64,000 nt of DNA from Calcarisporiella thermophila CBS 279.70 (GCF_041956535.1 NW_027192201.1:222060-286059); one strand, 5' to 3'. Numbered from the stretch's first letter, positions 34,936-47,452 are shown. Numbers and translations: made by a program. Notes: generated by a model from the letters alone, not told the origin.

Positions 34936-35879
34936 GAAGAGAGAATAGGTGGGAAGAGATGGATTCAAGGGGAGAATAAAAACAAATGAAACCCCCAGTC
35001 GCCTTTTGTAGACAAATCATGGTCGTGTTTATATTTTTGAACTGGGCTCTACCTGGCCGTGCTATTATACAGAAAAGGAGACTTTCTCTCCTGAGCTACG
35101 CCTACTTATGACAATCCTTAGTGGAGCATGTTCATAGGGATCCACACCCCCTTTCTTGTTCTCAACCGGAAAGGAGGGTGGCTGATGATGGCTGGTAAAG
35201 TAGGGGGAAGGAGGGGGGAGGGGCTTTTCCCGATTTCACGCATTTTTTCGTTCAACGCGTTGAGTCGGGAACAAGGGAGAGGAGAGATCAATTCAATTGA
35301 GCGATATCGACGTAGACCGCGAAGGTCGAAAGCCCACCAAGTTTGTTTTCCTGTTCCCCCTCTGGATTTTGAATCGAATGGACCCAAAATCGGATCCACA
35401 TCAAGATCCAAAACCCGAATTTGTTTGAGCTGCCGATATATTTTCTAAAAAAATTTAGAGTTTGGTCAATTGCGCAAAAGGTTGTAACTAACTTTTTTCC
35501 ACCTTCCCCGTTCTATTGTCTCTGTTCCCATCATGTTTATCGTTAATCTTTAATGATTTGAGGCGTGTTTCTAGTCATTCTTTTTTATTCCCTTCTTTTC
35601 TATTCACGCTCATTACCCTTTCGCCTTTTTATATATCTTCTATAGATACCGTTTTTGTAAGATTTGTCGCCATTGGCATCTATCCTCAAGAGGAGTGGCA
35701 TCAGAGACATTGGTCGCTCTTAACAGGTATTTCCCCTGCTTTATTTTTTGATTCGTTAGCGTTGGCGACTATTTGATCTCATAATAGCAGTTGGACATGA
35801 AGTGCCCCCAAGCTCTAATAGTGGTATTTATTTTTTTGAACAGGAGCTACATAGAAGAGAAAAAAAGTACATTGCAACC
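34936..35879. other. Promoter region of the kelch gene
   Basis: No supported gene. TATATATCTTCTATAGATA near 35629-35647 and a pyrimidine-rich leader precede the kelch gene ATG at 35880. Confidence 0.4.
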
Positions 35880-38534
35880 ATGGAGATTCTGAGAGCATCG
35901 CAATGTCGATCAACTTTTCATCTTATACTTATTTCCTGGCTTAAATCTTATATTCTCCTCCTCCTTCTCTCCTCCTCAAGTTTGCTACCCAGTTATGCTC
36001 GTGTTTATCATACAACCACGTTACTTGGCCAAAATAAGCTAGTGACTATTGGGGGCATCACGGGCCACACGTACGCCAACCATACTTTAGTTTATGATTT
36101 CGCCTCTATGACCACCAAAGAAATCCCTACCAATTTGAAGATAGCAAGACATAGTACTGTGGTTAGCAATGAGCAGATAGTATTAATGTTTGGGGTGATA
36201 GACGGGACAGGGCTATCCAATACACCATGGTCCTACTCTGTAGAGTCTGGAAGAGAGACTCCCATCACCCTAGCTGGCTCACAAGCGCCCCCTAGAAAGT
36301 GGCAAACCGTGTCGGTAGGCTCGGATGGCAAACTTTACGCGTTTGGCGGAAGCAGTACCGTTCAAGACAGAATCATCCTCCCGCAAATTTTGGGCGATGT
36401 TTGGACGTTAGACATAAAGTCGGGTGGTTGGGCCAAATTGGCGCCAGCTCCACCCCTAGGGAGCGTTTATGGTCATGCTTCCGTTCTCACGGCCAACGGC
36501 TTCCTCGTTTCTTGCTTTGGGATCAATGGCAAAGGCCAGGTGCAGAACGCCTGCACCCTCTTAAACACGAACACCCAACAATCCTTACAGCCGCAAGCTG
36601 CAGTGGCACCCTTGCCAAGAGCATGGGCAACCCTCGTGATGGGCAATGATGGCTTCGCCTACGCGTTTGGCGGGTCCGACGTGCAGGGGAAGCTTCTTTT
36701 CAATGATGTATGGGAACTGGATACTACCAAGCTCCCGGCGTTATCATGGAGAGAACTTAAACCGCAAGCCAACGATGGACTGGCGCCTGCTGCAAGAAGT
36801 GGTCATACAGCGGTGGTCGCGGGCCGTGGAAGGCTTATGACGGTGTTTGGGGGCGAAACCCACCTGGGCGCTCCGAGTGGAGGGGATGGCCCCTTCTTTT
36901 TGGATTTGAGAGAGATGCGGTGGGTGGACGGACCCACCGCCCGTGATTTGGTAGCACTGGAGGAATCGTCGCCGAATTCATCCCACAGCTCTTCGTCTTC
37001 GAACGCTCACCCAACGCAAGGCGGTCCGCTTGGTTCCGGTGGGCTGTCGCCGAACCAGTTGAGCGAGGCAGATCTCTCGGTGGGAACTTATGTAGGAATC
37101 GGGGTTGGAGCCGCCTTAGGATTTCTCGGTCTCGTTGCAGCCGTGTGGTTCTTGGCATGCCGCAACATCGAGTCGCACCGGGACCGGGAGGATCTTAAGC
37201 AACATCTGGATGATGGTTTCGGAGATATGGAGCCGGCCAAGGTGCTCTCGTCTTCTCCCTGGACGATAGGGGAACTGGATGACGACGAAGATGAGGACAA
37301 CGAAGATATTGCCTATAAAACAATGGACAACGTCCCACTGGCGCAGCCTAATGCTGCGTATGTTAGTGAGAAGCGCTTCTCCTTCGGGTCTAGTCATGCG
37401 AGCAGCACCATCACCCCGCCTCCAGTGCGTAGCGAATCCGTCGACTCGACAGGCGTGTACTCTGCGAGCACCGTTGCCTCACCACCAGCCATTGTTTTGC
37501 CTGGTGGGAGTGGTGGAGTGGATGGGGAGAGTGGAATCCGTGAGAACATGGACATCTCGTTCGCACAAAGAAGTATGGCCACGAACCAATTCCACCTGCC
37601 CTCTTATCCATTGACTCTGGGTGCGGCGGAGTATGATGGCCCTGGTGTCGTCGGAGGAAGAAGCGGGAGCGAGGTGGGTGGATATGGAGGCCGACCGCAA
37701 CTCTCCATCGGAAGGAGTGACCCAGGCCTCACGGTTGATACAGGGGTAAAGCGGTCCTCCTTCTTCGATGATGTGTTCAGCGCCATCGGCCGGAGCCCAT
37801 CACAGCAGGAGAGGCTGCCGGTGGATTCTCTGGAGCCGACTCGCACAAAATCTGTGTGGCAACGCCCAACCACTCTCTTCCGGAGTATGACCCTGTTCTC
37901 GAATAGCGCCACGACCTCACCTGTGGATGGGGAAGGAGGTGGCAGAGGCCTATCGTCATCCCCTTCGCCTCACCAGATTCGTCCGCAGTGGCTTGGGAGG
38001 AGAAGATCATCTGACCAGCGGGTCAAGCCGCTAAGAAAGGGGTCGGAAAATATCCCGCTCTCGCCCCACGAGGCTCGCCGTTCAGCGGCCTCGGCCAGCA
38101 GGCGCTCGGTGCACTCGATGCAGTGGATCGGGTTCGAGAACATAGTGGATGAATACGCGCAGGACGCCTCCATCCACGCTTTGACCGAGGATGAGTTTGC
38201 TGAGGAGGATTTCAGTGGAGAGATGGGGGACGATTCCTTCAACGGGTCTTTTGGAGGAAAGTCCTTGAAGGTGAAGAACGGGCGCTGGAGTGAAGAGAGC
38301 GGTTGGCGGCGCTCGATGGTCAGTTCAGGGAGCAGGCAGAGTTATTTGATGAATCGGCAGAGCTTTGAGATCGGAAGTATCCCAAATGTCCCAGTGCAGG
38401 CCAATGAGATGGGAAGAGATGCCAGAGGAAGGAGAGAGGTAGGAGGCAGTGGGATCTCTCCTATCGACGAGAGGTTGGAGCTGACTGAGAGTCTGGACGG
38501 CCTGGGGAACGGTAGAGAGTTTGGACGGAGATAG
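35880..38534 (+). CDS. Kelch-repeat type I membrane protein with long cytoplasmic tail
   Basis: Intronless, 884 residues. A hydrophobic leader (about residues 14-42, ILLLLLSSSSLLPSYA) is a signal peptide. Residues 42-360 contain kelch blades: LVTIGGITG, QIVLMFGV, KLYAFGGSS...GDVWTLD, GFLVSCFG, FAYAFGGSDVQGKLLFNDVWELD and RLMTVFGGE, giving a six- or seven-bladed beta-propeller outside the cell or in the lumen. A Ser/Asn linker leads to one TM helix (about residues 401-427, VGIGVGAALGFLGLVAAVWFLA), then a 450-residue cytoplasmic tail rich in Ser, Asp and Arg with basic/Ser patches that look phosphorylatable. The frame opens further upstream with non-ATG codons, but the first ATG is 35880. Many fungi encode such proteins; role unknown, possibly cell-wall sensing or adhesion (inference). 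Confidence 0.85.
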   Translation: MEILRASQCRSTFHLILISWLKSYILLLLLSSSSLLPSYARVYHTTTLLGQNKLVTIGGITGHTYANHTLVYDFASMTTKEIPTNLKIARHSTVVSNEQIVLMFGVIDGTGLSNTPWSYSVESGRETPITLAGSQAPPRKWQTVSVGSDGKLYAFGGSSTVQDRIILPQILGDVWTLDIKSGGWAKLAPAPPLGSVYGHASVLTANGFLVSCFGINGKGQVQNACTLLNTNTQQSLQPQAAVAPLPRAWATLVMGNDGFAYAFGGSDVQGKLLFNDVWELDTTKLPALSWRELKPQANDGLAPAARSGHTAVVAGRGRLMTVFGGETHLGAPSGGDGPFFLDLREMRWVDGPTARDLVALEESSPNSSHSSSSSNAHPTQGGPLGSGGLSPNQLSEADLSVGTYVGIGVGAALGFLGLVAAVWFLACRNIESHRDREDLKQHLDDGFGDMEPAKVLSSSPWTIGELDDDEDEDNEDIAYKTMDNVPLAQPNAAYVSEKRFSFGSSHASSTITPPPVRSESVDSTGVYSASTVASPPAIVLPGGSGGVDGESGIRENMDISFAQRSMATNQFHLPSYPLTLGAAEYDGPGVVGGRSGSEVGGYGGRPQLSIGRSDPGLTVDTGVKRSSFFDDVFSAIGRSPSQQERLPVDSLEPTRTKSVWQRPTTLFRSMTLFSNSATTSPVDGEGGGRGLSSSPSPHQIRPQWLGRRRSSDQRVKPLRKGSENIPLSPHEARRSAASASRRSVHSMQWIGFENIVDEYAQDASIHALTEDEFAEEDFSGEMGDDSFNGSFGGKSLKVKNGRWSEESGWRRSMVSSGSRQSYLMNRQSFEIGSIPNVPVQANEMGRDARGRREVGGSGISPIDERLELTESLDGLGNGREFGRR

Positions 38535-39305
38535 CAGTGCGGATAACTTTTCATAAGTGTAAAGGTGGCAAGCGAGTTTAGCATATTTTCCGAACCTCCC
38601 TTTCATTTCTCCCTAACTTCTTCTCGTCATCTCCCGCCCTCCCCCCTTGCACTCTTCCCTTCCTCTCTCTTTGCTTTGTAATTCTGGTTTTTTACTCACT
38701 TATGTTTACCCTCTTTAAATGGCTGCCTTTCTTATATAGCGTGTGCTTATTCATAACCCCTCCGCTTTACCTTTTAATATCCGTGTTCTGTTTATTTTTG
38801 TATATAGAATATATATATTTTTTTTTTAAATTTATTGATCGTCGACAGAAATCTATTTTTTGCTCTCATCTCATTATCTCTTGGAGGGTGGTCGAACTTC
38901 CATCATGGAATGCAAACCTTTCGAGAAAAAGAAAAATAAGAAGAAATGATATCGGAGGGACATCAAGATGACCCAGAAAAAAAAAGTGTATTATATGGTC
39001 ATATCAAACAATTTCAACCCATTTCATGTGTCGGATATGGATTAGAAGAAAGGGAGAAAAGAATAAATAGATGAAGAGCTGGCACGCGGAAAAAAAAAAC
39101 TACAAGAGAACATGTTTTGAGGGGTGAGCGGGGTGGGGGTTAGGGTAAGGCGGGAAGAGAGGGCGTGGGTGAGGGCAGAGAGCTACCAGTGTTGTCGAGA
39201 TGATTGAATTTTGCAAAAAGATTAAGAAAATATTGGGGGTAAATTCGGATATCCAGGTATGAATGATCCGGAATGTCGTATGGGATGGGCGGGGGACAGG
39301 AAGTA
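38535..39305. other. Convergent intergenic region
   Basis: AT-rich flank with CT tracts (38630-38660) and an ATATATATTTTTTTTTT stretch near 38812. G-rich stretch at 39121-39180. No coding support; in particular I find no ELMO_CED12 or PH domain exons here. Confidence 0.5.
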
Positions 39306-40269
39306 CTAAGTCCTTCTACCGCCGTTCATGAGCTCGTGAAATTCGCACAAGGCCCTGTCCATCTCCTCACTCGTGTGCTCATTGTCCAGACTCTTTTATG
39401 CGGAAGAAGAAAGGTTTACAGATAGAGTTTAGTTTCTCATGGCAGCAACTGGACACCTTCAAAAACATTCACATACCGCAACCGAGCGTCGCACGTCGAG
39501 CCCCTCCAGCGCTTCTCTGACCTCATCCTTATCCCCGTGCTTCAAGAGTGCATTGATCAATCTCAGGCTGTTCACCTGCAGCACGTAGTCGGGTGACTGC
39601 AATCGCTGCACTAATGTGGAGAGGAAGTTGGGGTGAACATTCATTGCTTTGCGGATGGTCGGGTAGCCGTAGCAGCGAATCTGCGAAGGAGACGAGGCAT
39701 CTGCACACACTAGCTTGATAATGATCCCCGTTGCTGGGCGGCAGATATTGACAAGGGGCTGGTTGACAAGAATGGAGACAAGCTGTCGGGCAAAAGGAGA
39801 CGAGTCAAAAAACAGGGCGGTTAGACTTGCGGTAATAATCAACCCATGGATATTCTATCCGGACGAGGAGAGGGGCCCCGTCAAGTAGATAAGCCTACCG
39901 TGTCAATGAACTCCTGCTCGAACGACTCCCATCCTCTGTCGTGCTCCATAAGATTTTGTAGCGACGTGAGCGCATACGCCAGCGTATTTCCGCTCGCACT
40001 TCCAATTATCTCTTTGAGGGGATTAAGACCACCACGAACCAAAAACTCTTCTGCGAAGTCTTCCTCCTAGGAATGGAAAAGCTTGAATGTTAATCAGGTC
40101 AATCTCACAGGAGGAGGAGGGATAAGAGGGAGAGGGAAGTCGTGAATTATGGAGGATTGGAAATGGTTAGATTAAACGAGCATGGTCATGGATTCTTTAC
40201 CTTCAAATATTTTTGTAGAGAAAAAATGGCGGTCTTAAGCACTCTGTCATCTTTTGTCGGGACCGACAT
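39306..40269 (-). CDS. Short ELMO armadillo-like domain protein
   Basis: Exons 40269-40201, 40066-39899, 39782-39477, 39392-39306, all in phase 0; 209 residues. The sequence matches the ARM-like helical domain of ELMO proteins (CED-12, partners of DOCK-type Rac GEFs): FAEEFLVRGGLNPLKEIIG, ALTSLQNLMEHDRGWESFEQEFID, then MNVHPNFLSTLVQRLQSPDYVLQVNSLRLINALLKHGDKDE. Full ELMO proteins continue with an ELMO_CED12 domain and a PH domain; here the frame stops after LDNEHTSEEMDRALCEFHELMNGGRRT. The ATG at 40269 sits just after CAGCAGGCC, so an upstream exon is possible but none is evident. It may be a truncated regulator, an incomplete model, or a distant ARM relative such as a formin FH3 fragment. 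Confidence 0.6.
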
Positions 40270-40834
40270 GGCCTGCTGGATTTTATTGAGAAATAATGGA
40301 GTGGGAATCAGGAGGAAGTGAGAGAGAATGGATGAGTGGATCGAGATCAAAGGAGGAAGATTCTGAGCATAACTTTTTCTCTCGCCTCGTAAAATTTACT
40401 CTTGCATAAAAGTAGCGGTAATGAAAGACCTCGGATTCAATTCGGGGCGATTCTCCTGTAAATGGAAGGCCCGAATCGAAGATCCCGGGCTTAAAAATAA
40501 CTCACAAGGTAGCATGGGCACGCAAGCGAACCTAGATGGAAAAAAAGGGAAGAAAATCAAAACAGGCCACCCCTCCATGGACCCTGGATCCGGGCATTAC
40601 AAAACGCTACCTTTTATTGACTTTAAAGATATTGGGTGTAAGGGGGAAAAAAATCAGAAAAACAATGGGTGGTGGAGGGGTGAAAATAGTGTAAAGAAAA
40701 ACAGGCTGAATATAAAACAGAGTAAATATCAATCTTCACGGAACGCTAGCAATAAAAAGAAAACAGAGCAAAATAAAGAAAAAAGCAATAACAATGATAA
40801 GCATAGGGTAAGCTAAGAGAATGGACAACAGGTT
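40270..40834. other. Intergenic region between ELMO-like and carotenoid oxygenase genes
   Basis: A-rich on the plus strand at 40640-40815. No supported gene; open frames on either strand are Lys/Asn-rich by composition only. Confidence 0.4.
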
Positions 40835-42994
40835 TTAGGATTGCTTTCCTTTCCAGCACCCGTGTGAGAAGCTGAGCGGTATAGGTCGGGGGAGATACAC
40901 CCGCGCAAGCTCAGTCAAATTCTTCGCATCTAGGCAGAGCAAGAAGCTCTTGTTGCTTTGCCCGTCAAACACAACGCTCAGCAGCACCCCTGCATCCTCA
41001 TCTTCCGGCTGTACCTCATTCGAGTTTGCCGCTGCGGCAACCGCGGTGGGTGGCGCAGGAATAAAAACGGCTTCCGAGGGATAGCAGTGATCTTCATGCC
41101 ACATGGCCGTCATCAGGCGATACTCGAGATCCTAAAAAACCCCAGCAAGAATGCACCGCATTAATGTCACGAAAATAAAAGGGTTACTCGGATGAAAAGA
41201 AGACATCGCATGAAAACCTACCGCTTTTACAATGGAGTCCCAAATGTGGCCCGGGTTGGTGGCCGCCTTGGGTGATAGACCGATTCCGTAGATATATTTA
41301 TAGGGCCGCCCCTGGAACTTGGGGTTAACCCTTGGAAGCTCGAGGGTGGAGTCTGTCGCCCGCATATCTCTTGCCTCGGGCATCCACCCATACTCCTCTC
41401 GTGCGGCGGCCCGTTGTTGTTCGGGGGTTAAGCGCGAGGTCGCGCTCTTGAACATACGGAAGAAAGACCCTGTCTTACTCTGGGTGGCCGCATTTATTCT
41501 TGTAAGGAGCTCAGAGGCTCTGTGCAGATCAGTGAGGGAATAACGACGAATCTCGGGCATCGCAAGACGCTGCCCCATACCGTTTGGATCACGTAAATGT
41601 TCGGTGACAAACTGGTGGGCTATTGCGTCAGTTTCGTAGCAAACAAGATCAAGATGCAAGTTGTCCTGCTCGTCCTCAAAGGCGTTGATGTGGTGGAAAG
41701 AGAAGCATGCGTCTGCACGATAAGTGGCAATATGAGCACCTTCCACGCGCGAGATCACGTAGAAGAGGGTGGGTTCGGTAGAGCGAAACGCGAACGAGTC
41801 GAGGAGGCTGTCCGCCCAATTGTAGCGCAATCCCCCGTAGTTGGCAATCATGGGGAAGAGTACCAGAACGATGTAGTGCTTGGTGACGGCAAAGCTGTGC
41901 GCTAGGGAAGCGCGTGCTTGCACAGAGGCAATAAGGCTGCCGTGGGGGTTTTTGTCCGTGACCGAGAAGAAGTGGTACTGGGTCATGGAGTAGCCCACCT
42001 CCATCGTGAAGTTGATGAGCTCTCTTGTTGCGGGGTCGAAAACGGGGTGGGGCGAGGCCTGTGATCCGCGGAAGGCTGGGTTGAGCTCTCCCCACGTGAA
42101 CACAGATTTGGGGGTCAGGTCATTGGGGTCGATCTCCTGAATTTGTGCCCCATTGTTCAGACAGAAGATCCCCTCCTGATACGAAGGGAAAGAGGGGAGA
42201 ACGGCGGCACCGCAGGGTTCCAGATCGGGCTTTTTTGCCTTACCAGAAGGCTTGATGAATTTTGCGAGGAAGCTTTGGTTGGGATTTGTTTTGAAGAGAC
42301 CTGCAGGATGAGTAGGGGCATAGCCATGGTGATCCCGAATCTTGGAGATGAGACGGTGGCAAGGGATGTTGCTTCGATAAACGATTTGGTTGTTATTACC
42401 GGCGATTTCGAAGCGGTTCAGCATGGGGATAGCGTCGAACCAGTGGCCAAAGGTAAAGGTTTCGGTGGCCATTTCGATTTGACCATCCACCTCGATCTTG
42501 CGCCCATACTTGATGTCGTACACTCCCGGGCCGACTGTGAAGAATTCGCCGTTGAGCCAAGATGGAAGCTGTCCATGGGTTTCGAGTTCTACACGGTCAA
42601 AAGTTTCCTCGACATTATGAAATCCTTTTGTGTGAAGCAGACCCATCTGCAGCATGGGTTCCTCCGGCGTGGCATGGATGGTGGGCTTATTTGATTCGGA
42701 TGTTTTTAGCAGCATATCGTTTGGGCCATCGTCGGAAATGAGGGAGATACTGGATTCATTGCGAGTGAGAGGGGGCTTAGCGTCAAGGTACATTTGCCCG
42801 AGTTGTGGAGTAAGGGCCTCGTCAATCTGTAGATTAGTGGTGAACGCATTAGGGGTTGTGGATTCTATTTGAGGGTCTTCAGATGCTGGGCTGACGCTCT
42901 GTAGAGGATGCTCGATTGTCTCTACTGGATCGACAGTGGATTGGGGCTGCTCCACTGCCTCTTTTGTAGGGACGGTAGGTGTCGCGTCGCTCAT
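40835..42994 (-). CDS. Carotenoid cleavage oxygenase (BCO/RPE65 family)
   Basis: Exons 42994-41222 and 41131-40835; 689 residues. Non-haem Fe(II) enzyme cleaving a carotenoid double bond. After a disordered Ser/Pro/Thr-rich N terminus (about 140 residues, an extension not usual in the family) the propeller starts at ELETHGQLPSWLNGEFFTVGPGVYDI. The four iron-ligand histidines appear conserved: SPHPVFDP, LAHSFAVTKHYIVLV, FSFHHINAFED and PLSFSHGCW near the C terminus. Also typical are LEPCGAAVLPSF and IANYGGLRYNW. Zygomycete relatives act in trisporic acid synthesis and other fungal relatives make retinal; which product forms here cannot be told. The final exon carries an acidic insertion (QPEDEDAG) in a surface loop. 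Confidence 0.92.
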
Positions 42995-43343
42995 AGTGGG
43001 AGAAAGGGAACAGTGAATCTAGACTTTGACAAGAGATATTTATGGATTGCTCAACGTGGGATTTCAGACAGGTATTACGGAACCATTAAATTGTTTAGCA
43101 TGAGCCGAATCTTGGGAAGGGGGTTGGTTGGATGACGCCAAAGAATTTCTTCGAAATTAGGGTACTATATGTAAGAGCAGAGCCCCCAGTGTTCATCAAA
43201 TCGAGGAAAAAAACAACCAAGAAATAATTATACAGTCAATAAATATTTAAAGATATCAGTATATATAAGGTGGAATTAAAACTAAGCTGGTTATGTTTCC
43301 TAATATAACTTTAAAAAACTAAAATAGTATCTAGAAAGAGGGA
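42995..43343. other. Carotenoid oxygenase promoter and 3' flank of the CSC1-like gene
   Basis: 349 bp between two minus-strand genes. AT-rich with an AATAAATATTTAAAGATAT stretch near 43239-43257. No gene. Confidence 0.4.
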
Positions 43344-46300
43344 TCAATGATCTCTTCCTTGTCTCTCCCCACCAGGATCCTGTTGGAAATTCTCCTCTAG
43401 CTCAGGTATAGGCGATGGCACATCAATGTGTATACTTCCTGACACTCCTCCTGTTGCCAACCTTCCGCGCTCGTTGAGTAGCACCTGTGTGACAAGCTCT
43501 GCCTCCAATTCTAAGGCTGGATCGAAAAAGTTGTTATGCTCCAATGATGTCGGCTCTGCAGATTCATCCGCATCCATCTGCTCACGGTTCCTATTGATGT
43601 CGGCCGTCGCAGACGAGTCAACCCGGCGGCCACAAGAACAGCAGCTCGACGCATTTGACCGGATCGACAGCATCGAGGAGGGCGAGGAGTCTCCGTTCGA
43701 TAGGCTCGAACAAGTTGCCGAAATGCTCCCTGTCTCGGACAGTCTACACAAGTAATTCTCCTCTCTAGGGCGCGCCAGAGCCGCGTAGACGTGAACGTCC
43801 AATTCGATGCAGTCATCGAGATTGAACGGACGCATAGGGTTGCGGGGAAGGAGAAAGCGATTTGAGAGGCTCTTTGACAATGCCGGATGAACGTAGGTTT
43901 GTACAGCCGTGGGGTCATCGTGGTAGACAAGACGGTGCTTGATGGTTGGCAGGAGTCGAGTAATATCCTCCTCAGTTTTGTCGGTGCTATTGGACTGATC
44001 TCTCTCGTTGCTTTGTCGGGATTGTTCAATTGGACCCATTGTCGAAGAATACGGCGCATGGGCCGAGGGCGATCCGTCGGATTGGAATGGGCTATTCATT
44101 GTCGTTTGTGAACTTGGAATCCGAGCAGATCCCAGACGGCCGCTCACCTGGGACAGGGGGCTACACGACTGACTTGTTGTTTGCACCATCGTGAATGAAG
44201 AGTTCTGAGACCGCGCATCTGCCGACCCATGCACAAAGGCTGATGCTCTACTGGTTGTGGATCCATCTGCGTGGGAAGGGTTGCGACGGCTTGCGGTTCC
44301 GGAGCTAGAGCGAGCACGACGGTGCAAACCTCTGCCACTCCCTCCGCTCCCTTCTCCTTCTCCATCCTCCCGATGAACAGAGGTCAAAATCCTAGCATCA
44401 ATGTTGATAGCGGAAAAATCGGCCCTGCGACTCGAAAATGACACCCTGTTCTGCTCGCGCTGTTGCCCAGGTGAATAGGCGCGAAAATTGGTTATTGCAG
44501 AGGACATACTCTCATACGGTGCACTCGATCGCTCCTCCCTCTTTGTGATGTTGGAATCACGTAAACTCCTCGCAAACGGCCACACCCCTCCAAATAGCAT
44601 CCCCTCGTCTCGCCACCCAAACACTCTGTTCCACCTTCGCGGACCCAACTTCACGTCCCTAATATTCCCCTCATGCTGTTCAAGTCCACTTTGATCAGCT
44701 GGGAAATATCGAGTACGTCGGAAGAAGCGTCGCTTGATCATAAATTTATAAGAGAATGTGGAAAATATAAGTGGGATCAAGATTGCGCCTGGTATAAGTG
44801 CTCGCTTCACCCACAATAGACCAAGCATCGTCAACTCGAAGATAATGAGTCCATCCGTTGTATATCTATACATCAGCCTGTAAAATCGCCCATTCGCTTC
44901 GTATCTTCGCACATACGCATAGGCAAACTGATAGCGGAAGACGAGATAGGCGAGTGCGAAGTAGAGCAGTCCGAAGAACAGAATCAAGGGGCTTATCACG
45001 GAGTAGGTGAGAACTATAACGAATACGAGGATATGATTGGGATAATAGTAGTAGTAGGGAAAAGACCATGGCTTGGAGTTCTGAGCTAGGATGCGAGGCG
45101 TTTTCGAGACCCATGAGTTTGTCAAAAGAATACAACTAAACAATTGGGTGCCGAATTGAAGAAGCTCGAGCGCGTGTGTACAGGTGTTAAAGACCACGTA
45201 GTTAATAAAGAAGCTAGACCCCTAAAAGGCAAGTCCGCTTAGTGTCTCTCTTTGAGGGCTGTTTCAATAGTCGTGCATTTACCTCTGGTAACGTTATGGC
45301 AAGAACCTCGAGCAGACTGGTTGGTTGGTACAGAACCGATAAAATACTGGTCAAAAATGTTTTTCCAAGGAGAAATACGAGCAGCACATTGAAGATCGAG
45401 AAATAATAGTAACGTTTGAGCACCTTTCGTTCGAGCATCGAATAGGAAGTGCTGCATTCGAGCTTTGAAACCTCTACATGAAGCATATATATATATATAT
45501 GTGTTAGGTTAGGTTTGAAAACAGTGCAGTAAGACAAATACCCATCAACATCCACGGTAATAATGCCATGAACAATGTTACCAGCACGGTGGGAAGAACA
45601 TTTTGGATAAGCATACGGAAGAATGGTGTAGTGTCGACTATGGGACCAAGATAGATGAAGTGCTTGGACATGGTATCCAAAGATGTTAGTCCGAGAATGA
45701 ATGTGATGGGAAAGAGCCAAAAGATAATTAGAGACCTGAAATGCGTGGGAAATAAGAAAAAGGTTACGAAGGATACAACCGACAAATAGAACCCAAGTGT
45801 AGGACGTACCATACGGCAATATTGACCAAGAAGGACCTTATCCAGCGGCTTTTCCACTTATTTATCACGTCATCCCAGGACACATCCCGTGGCTCAGGAG
45901 CCATCTCAACCACACACACTCCCGGCTTCCAATGAACTATACTCTGCGCGCACATTTGGGCACTTTTGATATTTTCAAATGTGATGAAAGCGATGCATGT
46001 TGATTTGTTACGGGGAGTGAGCGTTGCGGTGTCTCCAGAGTAGTCCGGCGGACTGACTGGAAGTGTAGCGAGCTCGTGTTGGCGTAGCTCGACGATTCTC
46101 CGCTCGACATTTTCGAATTGCCAGTATAGCTCTTGAATCGATGAAGCGCAATCCAGGCTATCTTGGGACAACCGAATTTTCCAGAGTCTTCGTGGAAGCG
46201 GGAGGGGGGGTTGATACTGGGCCAATACACGGGGGCTAATTCGCGCGATCGCTTCCCAAATATTTGACGAGGTCCAACTTCCAAACGGAGAAATGGAGGA

Positions 46301-47452
46301 CCTGGACGCGGCTGAAGAGGGTGATCCGGCTTCATGATCATGTGGATGAGTGAGCGATTTTCGACGAAGCTTAGTGCGTCGAGCTGTTATTCCGGTAGAA
46401 GTTGCATACTTCTTCTGATGCCGCTTTACCATGTCTGATATCAGGCGTATGAATCTTTCTTCGCCTATTGTGCAGTGTGTATCAGGGCTGGCTGTGGGAG
46501 CTACTTCTTTCCACCTGCTTGAGGTATGATGCCGACGAATGGTACTTATAATTTTGCGAGCTGTTTGGATTTGCCAGGTTTCCATTGCATTGAGGATGGT
46601 TTCCCGGCGGCGAAGCTTACGGCAGAGTTTGTTCACAGGACGTACAACCGCCACGCTTTGTACAGCTCCAAAACCAAGATTCTCAAAGTAGGTTTTCAGC
46701 TGCGCCTCCTCGCGATGTTCAGGAGGTAGGTGTCGTACCATAACAGTTCGCACCTAAGCGTTCGAGTTAAAGAAGAGTGTAAATGATCGAAACAGATTCG
46801 ACACAAAACAGCATTCTATTACCGTCACATCACCCTGCTTGACCCTCTGCAAGATATGCCAATCCCGCAGATTCATGTAATCGAACCAGTTCACATAGCA
46901 CAAGTACATCCAACTGCAAGCAACTACATAAGTTCCAAAGGCATGGGCCCAGAGAAGGGAAGATCCATCAGCTATGTTTGCCACAGATAACCGATCAAGC
47001 TCGAGACTAGAATCAACTCCGTAATAATGCAACGGTAGCAAAGTTGCGCCAACGATAATAGAGTTTAAAAGAAGAAACCGGCAGGCCATTCCGAGAAAGC
47101 GAAGATACATGGTCGCATCGAGGCCAACGTGAGTGAGATAAAACGATTCATCGAAAGAAAGCGTTTTCGGGACCCAAGAGAGAAATCTAGACGAGAGCGG
47201 GGGCGTTGAATTTCTAAATTTGAATGCAATAATCATTGTAACAGGTAAAACCAGATTTTTCGCTATCCCAAGTCAGAGCACATACTTTTCTAATTTACAT
47301 CTTGCAGTATACAAAAATGCCATTGAAGAATTGCTTCGATTCCATTCAAACCCAAGTACGCATACCAAGGTGATACTCGCTGCCAGGCCGAACTGGTATC
47401 CAAGACCTATTACGGTTGGGCTGTAGTTATGTGCAGTATCTAATGTTGCCAT
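43344..47452 (-). CDS. Calcium-permeable osmosensitive channel, CSC1/TMEM63 (RSN1) family
   Basis: Exons 47452-47286, 47213-46823, 46753-45810, 45735-45542, 45473-45283, 45221-43344; 1254 residues in consistent phase. Family members are plasma-membrane mechanosensitive cation channels with about 11 TM helices. Evidence: N-terminal TM, SWVPKTLSFDESFYLTHVGLDATMYLRFLGMACR, the cytoplasmic RRM-like domain beginning VRTVMVRHLPPEHR and ending CVVEMAPEPRDVSWDDVINKWKSRWIRS (the EAPxPxDVxW hallmark), then the TM bundle with FPITFILGLTSLD, FINYVVFNTCTHALELLQFGTQL and the VLTYSVISPLILFFGLLYFALAYLVFRYQF helix. A C-terminal cytoplasmic tail of about 420 residues is Ser/Arg-rich. The intracellular loop 1 is long and basic. 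Intron 4 contains a (TA)n run at 45486-45500. Confidence 0.93.
45485..45501. repeat. (AT)n microsatellite inside a CSC1-like intron
   Basis: Uninterrupted AT dinucleotide run in the intron 45541-45474, between donor and branch region. Confidence 0.85.

Noticed and set aside
35802-35879. N-terminal extension of the kelch protein starting at 35802
   Set aside because: The extension begins with GTG; the first ATG in frame (35880) is directly followed by the signal peptide.
39139-39150. Interstitial telomere repeat (GGGTTAGGG-like)
   Set aside because: Only one unit within a G-rich stretch; no tandem array.
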